A stretch of DNA of 13,687 nt from JAYEIH01 sp034659995 (GCA_034659995.1 JAYEIH010000073.1:1-13687); one strand, 5' to 3'. Shown: positions 7,072 through 13,528, numbered from the stretch's first letter. Translations and numbers: made by a program. The notes: generated from the letters alone by a model not told the origin.

Positions 7072-7836
7072 ATGTTATTAAAAGAGATTGTGGAGTATCT
7101 TGATGATTTTTTGGATGTTAAAAATATACAGGACTCGTGCAAAAACGGACTGGAAGTTGAAGGTAAAGAAGAGGTAACAAAGATTGGGTTTGCCGTTGAT
7201 GCTTGCATGGAGAGCTTTCGTAAGGCCGCAAAAGCGAAATGCGATCTCTTGATGGTGCACCATGGGCTTTTCTGGGGTGATATGGGGTATTTGAGAGGAA
7301 TTCTTTATAAGAAGATTAGTATGCTGGTAAAACATGGTATTGCACTGTACGCTGCGCATCTCCCTCTGGATATTCATCCCGATGTGGGAAACAATGTGCA
7401 ACTGGCCAAAAAGCTTGATCTTACCGTAAAAAAAACTTTCTGCGAATACAAAGGACATGATATTGGTGTTGTATGCGAGAATGATACGGATTTCAATGAT
7501 CTCCTCCAACGAGCTCAGAAAGAGCTGCCAACAACATATCTGAACTTCACCGATACGGCAGAGCGGATTGGGATCATTACGGGGTCCGGAGGTATGGGTA
7601 TAGAGGATGCCGTAAAGAACGGATGTGATACCTTTGTCACAGGTGAGATAGACCATCCTGAGTACAGGGCTGTTGAGGAGTATGGGATAAATCTCATCTG
7701 CGGCGGCCATTACAACACTGAGACCGTAGGGCCCAGGGCACTGATGAATCATATCCAAGAAAAGTTTGGTATTGATTGCGAGTTTCTACATCTGACCGGG
7801 ATGGAATCCAAGATGTTAAGGGGGGAAGGTATTTAA
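7072..7836 (+). CDS. Nif3-like dinuclear metal-centre protein (YbgI/DUF34 family)
   Basis: This is a member of the nearly universal Nif3/YbgI (DUF34) family, which folds into toroidal hexamers with a two-metal site. Its function is unsettled; some members are labelled GTP cyclohydrolase I type 2, but metal-insertion or hydrolase roles have also been proposed. Metal-ligand motifs are visible: HHG at 63-65 (MVHHGLFWG), H96 and D100 in AAHLPLDIH, and the C-terminal GGHYNTE at 211-217 supplying the last His and Glu. At 254 residues it is the short form without the inserted PII-like domain, as in most archaea. The stop codon TAA lies inside the TATA box of the thymidylate kinase gene, 29 nt before that gene's start. 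Confidence 0.92.
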   Translation: MLLKEIVEYLDDFLDVKNIQDSCKNGLEVEGKEEVTKIGFAVDACMESFRKAAKAKCDLLMVHHGLFWGDMGYLRGILYKKISMLVKHGIALYAAHLPLDIHPDVGNNVQLAKKLDLTVKKTFCEYKGHDIGVVCENDTDFNDLLQRAQKELPTTYLNFTDTAERIGIITGSGGMGIEDAVKNGCDTFVTGEIDHPEYRAVEEYGINLICGGHYNTETVGPRALMNHIQEKFGIDCEFLHLTGMESKMLRGEGI

Positions 7837-7837
7837 C
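7830..7837 (+). promoter_or_regulatory. TATA box for the thymidylate kinase gene, overlapping the nif3-like stop codon
   Basis: TATTTAAC contains the nif3-like stop TAA at 7834-7836. Its centre is about 33 nt before ATG 7866, so the transcript would have a short leader of roughly 6-9 nt rather than being strictly leaderless. Confidence 0.5.
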
Positions 7838-7865
7838 TCCCTTGGCTTAGTGGAGTTGAAGTAAC

Positions 7866-8450
7866 ATGTTTATCGTATTTGAGGGAATAGACGGTTCAGG
7901 GCTGACAACACAGTCTCATCGTTTAGGAGCGTATTTTGAGAAGAGAGGAAAAAAAACATTTTTGACAAAGGAGCCCACTAATAACCCCATAGGAAAAATT
8001 ATCAGAGACGTTCTAAGTGGATCCCATAGGATAGATCAGGAAGCACTGGCACTTCTTTTTGCCGCCGATAGAAGTGAGCACATGAAGGATATAAAGAAAA
8101 ATCAGGATTCTGTTATTGTCTGTGATCGTTATTGCTTCTCAAACTTTGCCTATCAGATGCTTCAGGTGGAGCTCGGGTACCTGATGGAGATAAACTCACC
8201 CTTTCTTAAGCCGGACCTCACAATTTTCCTGGACGTTCCCCCCAGGGTTTGTAAAAAGAGGATAGATGAGAACAGGGATCACATAGAGATATTTGAGCAT
8301 GAAGAGACGCTTGAGAGGATACGGGAGAACTACCTGCAGATTATCACCCTTTTTGAGGAAAAAGGATATGCCATCACAAAAGTGGATGGAGACAGGAATA
8401 TGAAGGATGTCCATGAAGCTGTGGTGAAGAGTATAAAGGAGTTTATTTAA
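7866..8450 (+). CDS. tmk: Thymidylate kinase (dTMP kinase) family protein
   Basis: By family it phosphorylates dTMP to dTDP with ATP, an essential step toward dTTP. The 194-residue P-loop protein starts MFIVFEGIDGSG. It shows the dTMP-site TKEPTNNPIGKIIRDVL (about 34-50), the region ALLFAADRSEHM (62-73), the DRY motif at 87-89 followed by FSNFAYQ, the strand TIFLDVPP (119-126) and a lid-like segment RIDENRDHIEIFE (132-144). One key residue is unusual: the Walker A loop reads GSGLTTQ, with Leu 13 (CTG, 7902-7904) where Lys is expected. Two base changes separate CTG from AAG, so a single read error is unlikely. It may be an archaeal variant subfamily or a weakened kinase. Its stop overlaps that of the convergent deacetylase gene. 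Confidence 0.87.
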   Translation: MFIVFEGIDGSGLTTQSHRLGAYFEKRGKKTFLTKEPTNNPIGKIIRDVLSGSHRIDQEALALLFAADRSEHMKDIKKNQDSVIVCDRYCFSNFAYQMLQVELGYLMEINSPFLKPDLTIFLDVPPRVCKKRIDENRDHIEIFEHEETLERIRENYLQIITLFEEKGYAITKVDGDRNMKDVHEAVVKSIKEFI

Positions 8451-9274
8451 GACCTCAGGTGATCATAATACTCCCCACATGTCACATATCTGACGTCATA
8501 CTCCTTTTCAAGGAAGGTAAAGTACTCATACATATACTCGATCTTTTTTGTGTTTAACGTGAGGTCTTTGTTCACGATATTCCAGTTGTGGAAGTAGAGA
8601 ACGAGGGTATCGGTCCCCGATTCTATCTCTGCCACGGTAATTCGTTTCATTGTCTTGTTATAGAAATTCAGGTATTTTCTTCCCGAACATGTCAGCGGCA
8701 GAATGAGCATCTCGCCATCCCAGTAACTGGTGTCATTGGCGTCCCAGCCCGGGTATCCCGGTGCCTTGGAGAGATCGACTAAGAATCCTGTTTCTCTTAA
8801 TGCTTCCTTGAGGTCCTTGGTCATAATAAAACATCCTGCTCTGAATGAGACCAACTTCTGATCATATCTCCTTGCCTCTTCTCGGGCTTTGCGTATCCAT
8901 TCTTTCATCTCTTTACAGTTATACCAGTCCGTACCGTGAAAATGGAGTCCTATCTCGTGTCCATCACGGATCATCCTCTCAATCAATTTTTCAAACTGGA
9001 ACATATTTGCCATGGAATCGTACTCCACTAGGAACGTTGCATGTATGTCATGTTCCTCAAACATATCGAGAATAATCGCCGTTGTTTCTTCCACGGTTTC
9101 GTACTGGTCCTTACCACCGATATTAGGTTTTTCCTTTTCCCAGTCTATCGTCACGATCATTCTCACTGATCTCTTTTCGCCATAAGTGAGAGGCATATCA
9201 TTATTGATGCTGGTTGAGATGGACAAAAGGAGAACAAGACCGACGACCCTGAGGAGTGCTATCCTTTTTTGCAT
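8447..9274 (-). CDS. Polysaccharide deacetylase (NodB-like) with N-terminal membrane anchor or signal
   Basis: A carbohydrate-esterase-4-like metalloenzyme expected to remove acetyl groups from surface glycans. Residues 1-20 form a basic then hydrophobic segment (RIALLRVVGLVLLLSIS) that acts as a signal or anchor, putting the enzyme outside the membrane. NodB-type motifs follow: TIDWE at 42-46 (the Asp region, with D-W-E in place of the classic D-D-G), HATFL at 78-82, the metal-binding GHEIGLHFHG at 105-114, FRAGCF at 144-149, and a late LYFHNWN with His 229. This pattern is closer to the variant family with DxE and HLH motifs than to classical chitin deacetylases. A TATA box (9302-9294) gives a leaderless ATG 9274. 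The gene is divergent from rtcA and convergent with tmk, sharing bases of the stop codons. The substrate is unknown. Confidence 0.85.
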   Translation of the reverse strand: MQKRIALLRVVGLVLLLSISTSINNDMPLTYGEKRSVRMIVTIDWEKEKPNIGGKDQYETVEETTAIILDMFEEHDIHATFLVEYDSMANMFQFEKLIERMIRDGHEIGLHFHGTDWYNCKEMKEWIRKAREEARRYDQKLVSFRAGCFIMTKDLKEALRETGFLVDLSKAPGYPGWDANDTSYWDGEMLILPLTCSGRKYLNFYNKTMKRITVAEIESGTDTLVLYFHNWNIVNKDLTLNTKKIEYMYEYFTFLEKEYDVRYVTCGEYYDHLRS

Positions 9275-9293
9275 AATGGAAGTTTGTATTTGT

Positions 9294-9302
9294 AATATAA
9301 AA
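9294..9302 (-). promoter_or_regulatory. TATA box for the polysaccharide deacetylase gene
   Basis: TTTTATATT on the minus strand is centred about 24 nt upstream of ATG 9274, so the gene is probably leaderless. Confidence 0.55.
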
Positions 9303-9321
9303 AAGGTGTTGTAAGGTAATC

Positions 9322-9331
9322 GTTATATATT
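9322..9331 (+). promoter_or_regulatory. TATA box for rtcA
   Basis: GTTATATATT is centred near 9327. Initiation is expected near 9350-9354, which leaves a leader of about 10 nt before the TTG start at 9363. Confidence 0.5.
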
Positions 9332-9362
9332 TTCATCCCCCAGCGTTCATGAGCGCGATCCT

Positions 9363-10364
9363 TTGGCATATATAGATGGAAGCTACGGAGAAGGAGGGGG
9401 ACAGATCCTCAGGACAGCGGTAGCCCTCGCAGGTATCACAGGAAAAGATGCAAGGATAATTAATATCAGAGCCCAAAGGAAGCCTCCGGGCCTTAAAAAT
9501 CAGCACCTTACAGCGCTTCTCACTGCTTGTGACCTCTGTAATGCCACAGTTGAAGGAGCAGAGTTAGGATCAAAGGAGGTTATTTTTAAGCCAAAACAAA
9601 TAATTCCGGGGGCATATACCATCAATATTGGAACTGCGGGATCAATCACACTTCTTCTTCAAACGCTCATACCCATAGCTGCTTTTTCAGAGAAGAAGGT
9701 GCTTTTTAGGGTGAAGGGCGGAACAAATGTCCGATGGTCTCCCTCCATTGAGTACTTCTCAGAGGTATTTCTCTACTTTCTGAGAATGATCGGGATAGAG
9801 ACAGAGTTGGAGCTTTTGAGGCACGGGTTTTATCCGAAGGGTGGTGGTGAGGTAAAACTGACGGTGTACCCGTGGAAAAAAAGGAGAAAAATGGAGTTTA
9901 CAGAACGGGGAAAGAAGGAAGGAATTAAAGCAATAAGCATAGCTACACAACATTTAAGGGATGCGAAGGTAGCAGAAAGACAGGTAAAAGGGTTTAGAAG
10001 AGGTCTGCACTGCAAGAAGGAACTGAAATATATGGATTCGTACTCCATCGGTTCATCCATCACCGGTCTTGCAGAGTTTGGCCACACAAGAATGGGCGGC
10101 TGTTCTTTCGGTAAAAAGGGAAAAAGAGCAGAGATAGTGGGTAAAGAGGCAGCAGAGGAGCTAAAAAAAGAGCTGAACACGGATGCAGCTCTGGATAGGT
10201 ATATGGGCGATCAGATCATTCCATATCTTGGGCTTGCAGGAGGGAAAATTACCGTCTCGGCGATAACGAATCATCTGAAAACTAATTGCAGGGTAGTTGA
10301 ACAGTTTCTTCCTGTGGAGTTTAGAATAGAAGGAAATACCGTTGAGGCGATTGTACAGGAATAA
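9363..10364 (+). CDS. rtcA: RNA 3'-terminal phosphate cyclase
   Basis: This enzyme converts RNA 3'-phosphate ends to 2',3'-cyclic phosphates with ATP, through a covalent enzyme-AMP intermediate. The signature GSYGEGGGQ is at residues 6-14, followed by AQRKPPGLKNQH (nucleic-acid contact), GTAGSITLLLQ, and the C-terminal block DRYMGDQIIPYLGLAGG. The nucleotidyl-acceptor His, equivalent to E. coli His309, is conserved as H304 in NHLKTN just before VVEQFLPVEF. At 333 residues it is normal length. The start codon is TTG (9363); no in-frame ATG or GTG gives the family N-terminus (M-x-x-IDGSYGEGGG). An out-of-frame ATG at 9349 would make an 8-codon reading frame ending at 9375. No rtcB or archease is in the window. 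The gene is divergent from the deacetylase. Confidence 0.95.
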   Translation: MAYIDGSYGEGGGQILRTAVALAGITGKDARIINIRAQRKPPGLKNQHLTALLTACDLCNATVEGAELGSKEVIFKPKQIIPGAYTINIGTAGSITLLLQTLIPIAAFSEKKVLFRVKGGTNVRWSPSIEYFSEVFLYFLRMIGIETELELLRHGFYPKGGGEVKLTVYPWKKRRKMEFTERGKKEGIKAISIATQHLRDAKVAERQVKGFRRGLHCKKELKYMDSYSIGSSITGLAEFGHTRMGGCSFGKKGKRAEIVGKEAAEELKKELNTDAALDRYMGDQIIPYLGLAGGKITVSAITNHLKTNCRVVEQFLPVEFRIEGNTVEAIVQE

Positions 10365-10412
10365 AAAACTGATTGTTGAGCGTATCTACCTTACCTCTCT
10401 GTAGTACATATC

Positions 10413-11438
10413 TCATCGTTTCAGTTCTTCCATAAACTCCTTCCCCAGCAGCTCTTCACCGACAAAAAGAGCGATATCACCGCCTGTATGCCAGAAAACC
10501 ACCGTATCATCTCGCGATATCTCCCCGCGGTCAAGAAGGCCTATTAGTCCCGCCATTGCCTTGCCCGTGTAGACAGGGTCTAAGAAGATCGCTTCTGTCC
10601 GTGCCATGAGTTCTATTGCATTATTAGCTTCTTTTGTTGGGATATCGTATCCGTCTCCGATAAAATCGGTGTACGTGGTGACATCCTCCTCGGTGATCGG
10701 CTTTTTGATATTCAGCAGATCTGCCGTTCTCTGCGCCATCTCTGCAACCATTGCATTGTACGGCTCAAACATCCATCCTACTCTGATCCCCGCTATTCTC
10801 GCATCTGAATCGGTCATCTTTTTCCCCACTACAAGACCGGCCTGTGTGCCTCCAGAGCCTGTGGCGGATATGATGTAATCTGGGGTAATACCACGTTTTT
10901 TCGCCTGTTCATGCATTTCGAGAAAAGCTTTGGCGAATCCAAGACAGCCTATGGGCGTCGCTCCGCCCACTGGCATTATGTAACAGTTATGTTTTTTCTC
11001 CTCAAGCTCCTCAGAAAGCGACCTCATGAGATCCTCAGCTTTCTCCGCACCTTCATCCAGATCCTCTGCCGAGACAAAGTGTATATCAGCCCCCATGAGT
11101 TTTTCCAACAGCAAATTCCCACGGTATTTTTTCGGCTCCTCCCCAATGAGCACGAGTACTGTTTTCAGCCCAAGCTTTGCCGCACAGGCTGTCGTCTCTC
11201 TTGTAAAATTGGATTGGACTCCGCCTGTGGTAATTACTGTGTCGGCTCCTTTTTCCATCGCATCTGCCAGGAGAAACTCCAGCTTCCTGATCTTATTGCC
11301 GCCGTACCCAATACCAGTCATATCATCTCTTTTGATGTAGAGGTTTGGGAGTTCGATGGCCTTTGAGAAGTTCGGTATTCTCTCCAGCGGTGTTGGCAAC
11401 CTTCCTACTTTTTTTCTTGGTATCGCATTAATGTCCAT
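10413..11438 (-). CDS. D-cysteine desulfhydrase / ACC deaminase family PLP enzyme
   Basis: This fold-type II PLP enzyme of the DcyD/ACC-deaminase family most likely breaks D-cysteine (or a related amino acid) into pyruvate, sulfide and ammonia. Seen in 341 residues are the N-terminal LPTPLERIPN, the Schiff-base lysine K49 in YGGNKIRKLEF, GGVQSNFTRETTA at 72-84 (with the conserved Ser), the PLP-phosphate loop GSGGTQ at 194-199, and HTGG at 317-320. The length matches DcyD (about 330) and ACC deaminase (about 340). ACC deaminase and L-cysteate sulfo-lyase belong to the same family, and I cannot tell them apart without an alignment of active-site residues. ATG 11438 is leaderless, with AGTATATAT 26 nt upstream. 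It ends 48 bp from the convergent rtcA stop. Confidence 0.87.
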   Translation of the reverse strand: MDINAIPRKKVGRLPTPLERIPNFSKAIELPNLYIKRDDMTGIGYGGNKIRKLEFLLADAMEKGADTVITTGGVQSNFTRETTACAAKLGLKTVLVLIGEEPKKYRGNLLLEKLMGADIHFVSAEDLDEGAEKAEDLMRSLSEELEEKKHNCYIMPVGGATPIGCLGFAKAFLEMHEQAKKRGITPDYIISATGSGGTQAGLVVGKKMTDSDARIAGIRVGWMFEPYNAMVAEMAQRTADLLNIKKPITEEDVTTYTDFIGDGYDIPTKEANNAIELMARTEAIFLDPVYTGKAMAGLIGLLDRGEISRDDTVVFWHTGGDIALFVGEELLGKEFMEELKR

Positions 11439-11460
11439 GAATTGATTTGGCAGCTATTGA

Positions 11461-11469
11461 ATATATACT
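11461..11469 (-). promoter_or_regulatory. TATA box for the D-cysteine desulfhydrase-family gene
   Basis: AGTATATAT on the minus strand is centred about 26 nt upstream of ATG 11438. It lies 7 nt past the stop of the CGGC gene, giving this gene its own promoter. Confidence 0.6.
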
Positions 11470-11475
11470 TTTTCT

Positions 11476-11922
11476 TCAGTCGTACCTCAGCCGGGTCTCT
11501 TCATCTGTGAGCGTCGGCGCGATCCTCTTTTTCCACTCCTGAGATTCCCATGTGTCCAGTTTTTTGTGTGTAAGATAGTATTTCTGGGGTATGGGATGTG
11601 TTCCGATAACAACATCCATTCCATACTTTTCTTTGATAAATGCACAGAAATGATCAATATAGGGGCAGGGTGGATAGCCCACGACAAGGCCTGTGGCTAA
11701 ATGTATAATCTCTGCTCCGTTCTTTTTCATCTCTTCCGGACAGTACTCAATATTTCCACCGGGGCAGCCGCCGCAGGTGGTGTATCCTACGAGCTCCACA
11801 TTTTTGTCCCCATAGATGCTGAAGGCTCCCTCTCTTTTACGAAGTGCTCTGAGGCATTTGCCGCCAGCACAGGTGTTCCATCGATCGCAGATGATAATGC
11901 CAATTTTGACTTTTTCTGTCAT
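11476..11922 (-). CDS. CGGC-domain protein, putative metal-binding, 148 aa
   Basis: A small cytosolic protein of the CGGC family, which is found in archaea and anaerobic bacteria with no proven function. The conserved cysteine pattern is complete: C12 and C18 with C23 in IICDRWNTCAGGKC, C50 and C53 in TTCGGCPGGN, C61, C86 in YPPCPY, and C93. Eight cysteines in 148 residues, plus His 74, 91 and 109, suggest binding of a metal or iron-sulfur centre; this is inference. The N-terminal strand KVKIGIIIC and the alternating strands suggest a Rossmann-like fold. The start ATG 11922 comes one nucleotide after the ino1 stop codon, so both are surely on one transcript and translationally coupled. Only a weak purine-rich stretch precedes the start. 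Confidence 0.88.
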   Translation of the reverse strand: MTEKVKIGIIICDRWNTCAGGKCLRALRKREGAFSIYGDKNVELVGYTTCGGCPGGNIEYCPEEMKKNGAEIIHLATGLVVGYPPCPYIDHFCAFIKEKYGMDVVIGTHPIPQKYYLTHKKLDTWESQEWKKRIAPTLTDEETRLRYD

Positions 11923-11923
11923 G

Positions 11924-13000
11924 TTATCGTTCCCTCTCTCCGCGAATAAATTCTTTAACCATCTCTTTGGCCACAGAGTCCGGATACTGTTCCGGTGGAT
12001 GCTTGAAACTGTATGCGGAGATTGAGATCAGCTGTCCGCTTGTTCCTCTATCCAGAGCGATCTTCGTTGCTCTGATGGCATCTATCATTACGCCGCCGGA
12101 GTTCGGTGAGTCTTCGACGCTGAGTTTGAGGTCTATACTCATCGGTACGTCTCCAAACTTCTTTCCCTTCATGTAGATATGACAGACCTTATTGTCCTTT
12201 AGGAACTCCACATAATCTGAGGGACCTATTCTTAGTGGGATCTTGTATGGAACAAGGCTCTGCACCGCGTTTGTCTTGCTTATCCTTTTCGATTTCAGTC
12301 TTTCTTCCTCTATCATGTTATAGAAATCTGTGTTGCCACCGATATTTAACTGATAGCTCTCATCAATTTTTACTCCTCTATCCAAAAGGAGCTGAGCGAG
12401 TACTCTGTGCAGTATTGTAGCCCCTATTTGGCTTTTAATATCATCTCCTGCACAGGGAAGTCCAGCTTCCTCAAATTTCTCTGGCCATTTCTCTCCGGAG
12501 ACGATAAATGCTGGCATTGCGTTGATAAAGCCAACTCCTGCCTTCAAACACTGTTCAGCATAGTATCTTGAAGCTTTTTCACTTCCCACAGGCATGTAAT
12601 TTACGAGTACGTCCGCATTGCTTTCTTCGAGTACCTTTGCAACGTCCACCGGCTTCTGTTTTTTATCTACGGGTATCTTTTCTTTCAGGTATTTACCGAT
12701 ACCATCCAGAACCTTTCCTTTCCGGACAATAACATTGTTTTCCGGTGGATCAGAGAACTTGATCGTACAGTTTTCTCCTGCGAATATTGCTTCGTTTAAT
12801 GGTTTGCCTACTTTACGCGAATCCACATCAAAAGCGGTGACAGGAACGATATCATTTATTTTATAGTCTCCAAAGACATTATTCATTAATCCAGGTACCA
12901 ATTTATCCTTTTCATCTATATTTTCATAATATTTAAAACCCTGAATTAGTGAAGATGCGCAGTTTCCTATTCCAGCTATAGCTACCTTTATTTTTCTCAT
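11924..13000 (-). CDS. ino1: myo-inositol-1-phosphate synthase
   Basis: This NAD-dependent isomerase turns D-glucose 6-phosphate into 1D-myo-inositol 3-phosphate, the precursor of archaeal inositol phospholipid head groups and, in hyperthermophiles, of di-inositol phosphate. The N-terminus shows the nucleotide-binding loop GIGNCASS at about residues 10-17. Downstream are GDDIKSQIGAT, NIGGNTDFYNM, SVEDSPNSGGVMIDAIRATK and KHPPEQ, all conserved in the prokaryotic family. The frame is open to 13072, but ATG 13000 is the likely start: it gives a standard 358 residues and is preceded by AGGTGAT (13010-13004). Two TATA-like boxes lie upstream, at about 13034-13027 and 13054-13045; the farther one would give a leader that includes the whole Shine-Dalgarno site. 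The CGGC gene follows after one base, and a PadR gene is divergent. Confidence 0.94.
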   Translation of the reverse strand: MRKIKVAIAGIGNCASSLIQGFKYYENIDEKDKLVPGLMNNVFGDYKINDIVPVTAFDVDSRKVGKPLNEAIFAGENCTIKFSDPPENNVIVRKGKVLDGIGKYLKEKIPVDKKQKPVDVAKVLEESNADVLVNYMPVGSEKASRYYAEQCLKAGVGFINAMPAFIVSGEKWPEKFEEAGLPCAGDDIKSQIGATILHRVLAQLLLDRGVKIDESYQLNIGGNTDFYNMIEEERLKSKRISKTNAVQSLVPYKIPLRIGPSDYVEFLKDNKVCHIYMKGKKFGDVPMSIDLKLSVEDSPNSGGVMIDAIRATKIALDRGTSGQLISISAYSFKHPPEQYPDSVAKEMVKEFIRGERER

Positions 13001-13026
13001 AAAATCACCTTTTTTTTCATTTCGTA

Positions 13027-13054
13027 CTATATAAGTATTATGGCCTTTAAATAT
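13027..13054 (-). promoter_or_regulatory. Probable ino1 promoter region with two TATA-like boxes
   Basis: On the minus strand, CTTATATAG (13035-13027) and AATATTTAAAGG (about 13054-13043) both resemble TATA boxes. The nearer one places initiation at about 13005, inside the Shine-Dalgarno site. The farther one gives a leader of about 20-25 nt and fits an SD-led gene better. Confidence 0.45.
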
Positions 13055-13069
13055 TTTATGGCTATAAAA

Positions 13070-13088
13070 CATTTAAGCTTTATAAATG
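13070..13088 (+). promoter_or_regulatory. padR TATA box inside an inverted repeat (candidate operator)
   Basis: TTTATAAA (13079-13086) is about 28 nt before ATG 13111. It is framed by CATTTA (13070-13075) and TAAATG (13083-13088), perfect 6-base inverted arms separated by 7 nt. A dimeric regulator bound here would block TBP, so autoregulation by the PadR protein is plausible but not shown. Confidence 0.45.
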
Positions 13089-13110
13089 CAGACTGGTAAG
13101 TAGTGATACA

Positions 13111-13431
13111 ATGCCGCTGGACAGATTAAAAAGAAAGATGACAAAAGAGGTTATGTGGTTGTATGTACTGACCATCCTTAAGGAAAAACCTACGTATGCC
13201 TATCAGCTTAAAAAAGAGATCAATGAGAAATTTGGCTGGTCTCCGGCTACTATAACTTCCTACGCAGTGATGTACAGACTTAAGAGAGGTGGCTATGTTA
13301 CCACGGAGTGGGGCGATGAAGGTACCCATCCAAGAAGGAAGTACTACTACATAACAGAAGAGGGAGATAAACTCTTAAATAAGGGTGAGGAGTATCTTAA
13401 GAGTGTGATCAGAGAACTTTTCGAATCTTAA
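13111..13431 (+). CDS. PadR-family winged-helix transcriptional regulator
   Basis: This is a 106-residue PadR-type regulator. The conserved layout is clear: an N-terminal helix KMTKEVMWLYVLTILKEKPT (about 9-28), AYQLKKEINEKFG (29-42), the recognition segment SPATITSYAVMYRLKRGGYV (about 44-63), a wing EGTHPRRKYYYIT (about 70-82), and the closing EEGDKLL helix leading to a short C-terminal dimerisation helix. PadR proteins are usually dimeric repressors that bind palindromes at their own or neighbouring promoters. ATG 13111 is close to leaderless, with its TATA box centred about 28 nt upstream. It is divergent from ino1, so the shared 110-bp region is the first place to look for operators; palindromes also follow the gene. 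The ligand is unknown. Confidence 0.92.
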   Translation: MPLDRLKRKMTKEVMWLYVLTILKEKPTYAYQLKKEINEKFGWSPATITSYAVMYRLKRGGYVTTEWGDEGTHPRRKYYYITEEGDKLLNKGEEYLKSVIRELFES

Positions 13432-13450
13432 ACTTCCGAGAATTTTGAAA

Positions 13451-13474
13451 ACATCACAGGTCAAGCTGTGATGT
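13451..13474. repeat. Perfect 9-bp inverted repeat (hairpin 1)
   Basis: ACATCACAG and CTGTGATGT are separated by six bases (GTCAAG). It lies 19 nt after the padR stop codon. It is either an operator for a dimeric regulator or an RNA hairpin; no T-run follows on the + strand, so a simple terminator is not obvious. Confidence 0.75.
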
Positions 13475-13476
13475 AA

Positions 13477-13499
13477 ATATACAACCGAGGGTTGTGTAT
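13477..13499. repeat. 10-bp inverted repeat with one G-T pair (hairpin 2)
   Basis: Arms 13477-13486 and 13490-13499 close on a GAG triloop, with ACAACC facing GGTTGT at the core. It begins 2 nt after hairpin 1 and lies about 20 nt before the TATA box at 13519. Confidence 0.7.
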
Positions 13500-13518
13500 G
13501 TAAAAACTCACGGGTTAA

Positions 13519-13528
13519 CTTTATATAG
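13519..13528 (+). promoter_or_regulatory. TATA box upstream of a 25-codon reading frame
   Basis: CTTTATATAG is centred about 25 nt before ATG 13549, the spacing used by other genes here. Its last bases overlap the 10-base palindrome ATAGGCCTAT (13525-13534). Confidence 0.55.

Noticed and set aside
7078..7758. 226-codon open frame on the minus strand opposite the Nif3-like gene
   Set aside because: The plus-strand frame has complete Nif3 metal motifs. The minus frame is a mirror effect of codon bias, with no family features and no promoter at a fitting distance.
10200..10202. Tyr 280 in RtcA as a lost catalytic histidine
   Set aside because: I first aligned the catalytic His with the DRYMGDQ block. 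The E. coli His309 equivalent is the His in NHLKTN, here H304, so the enzyme looks active.
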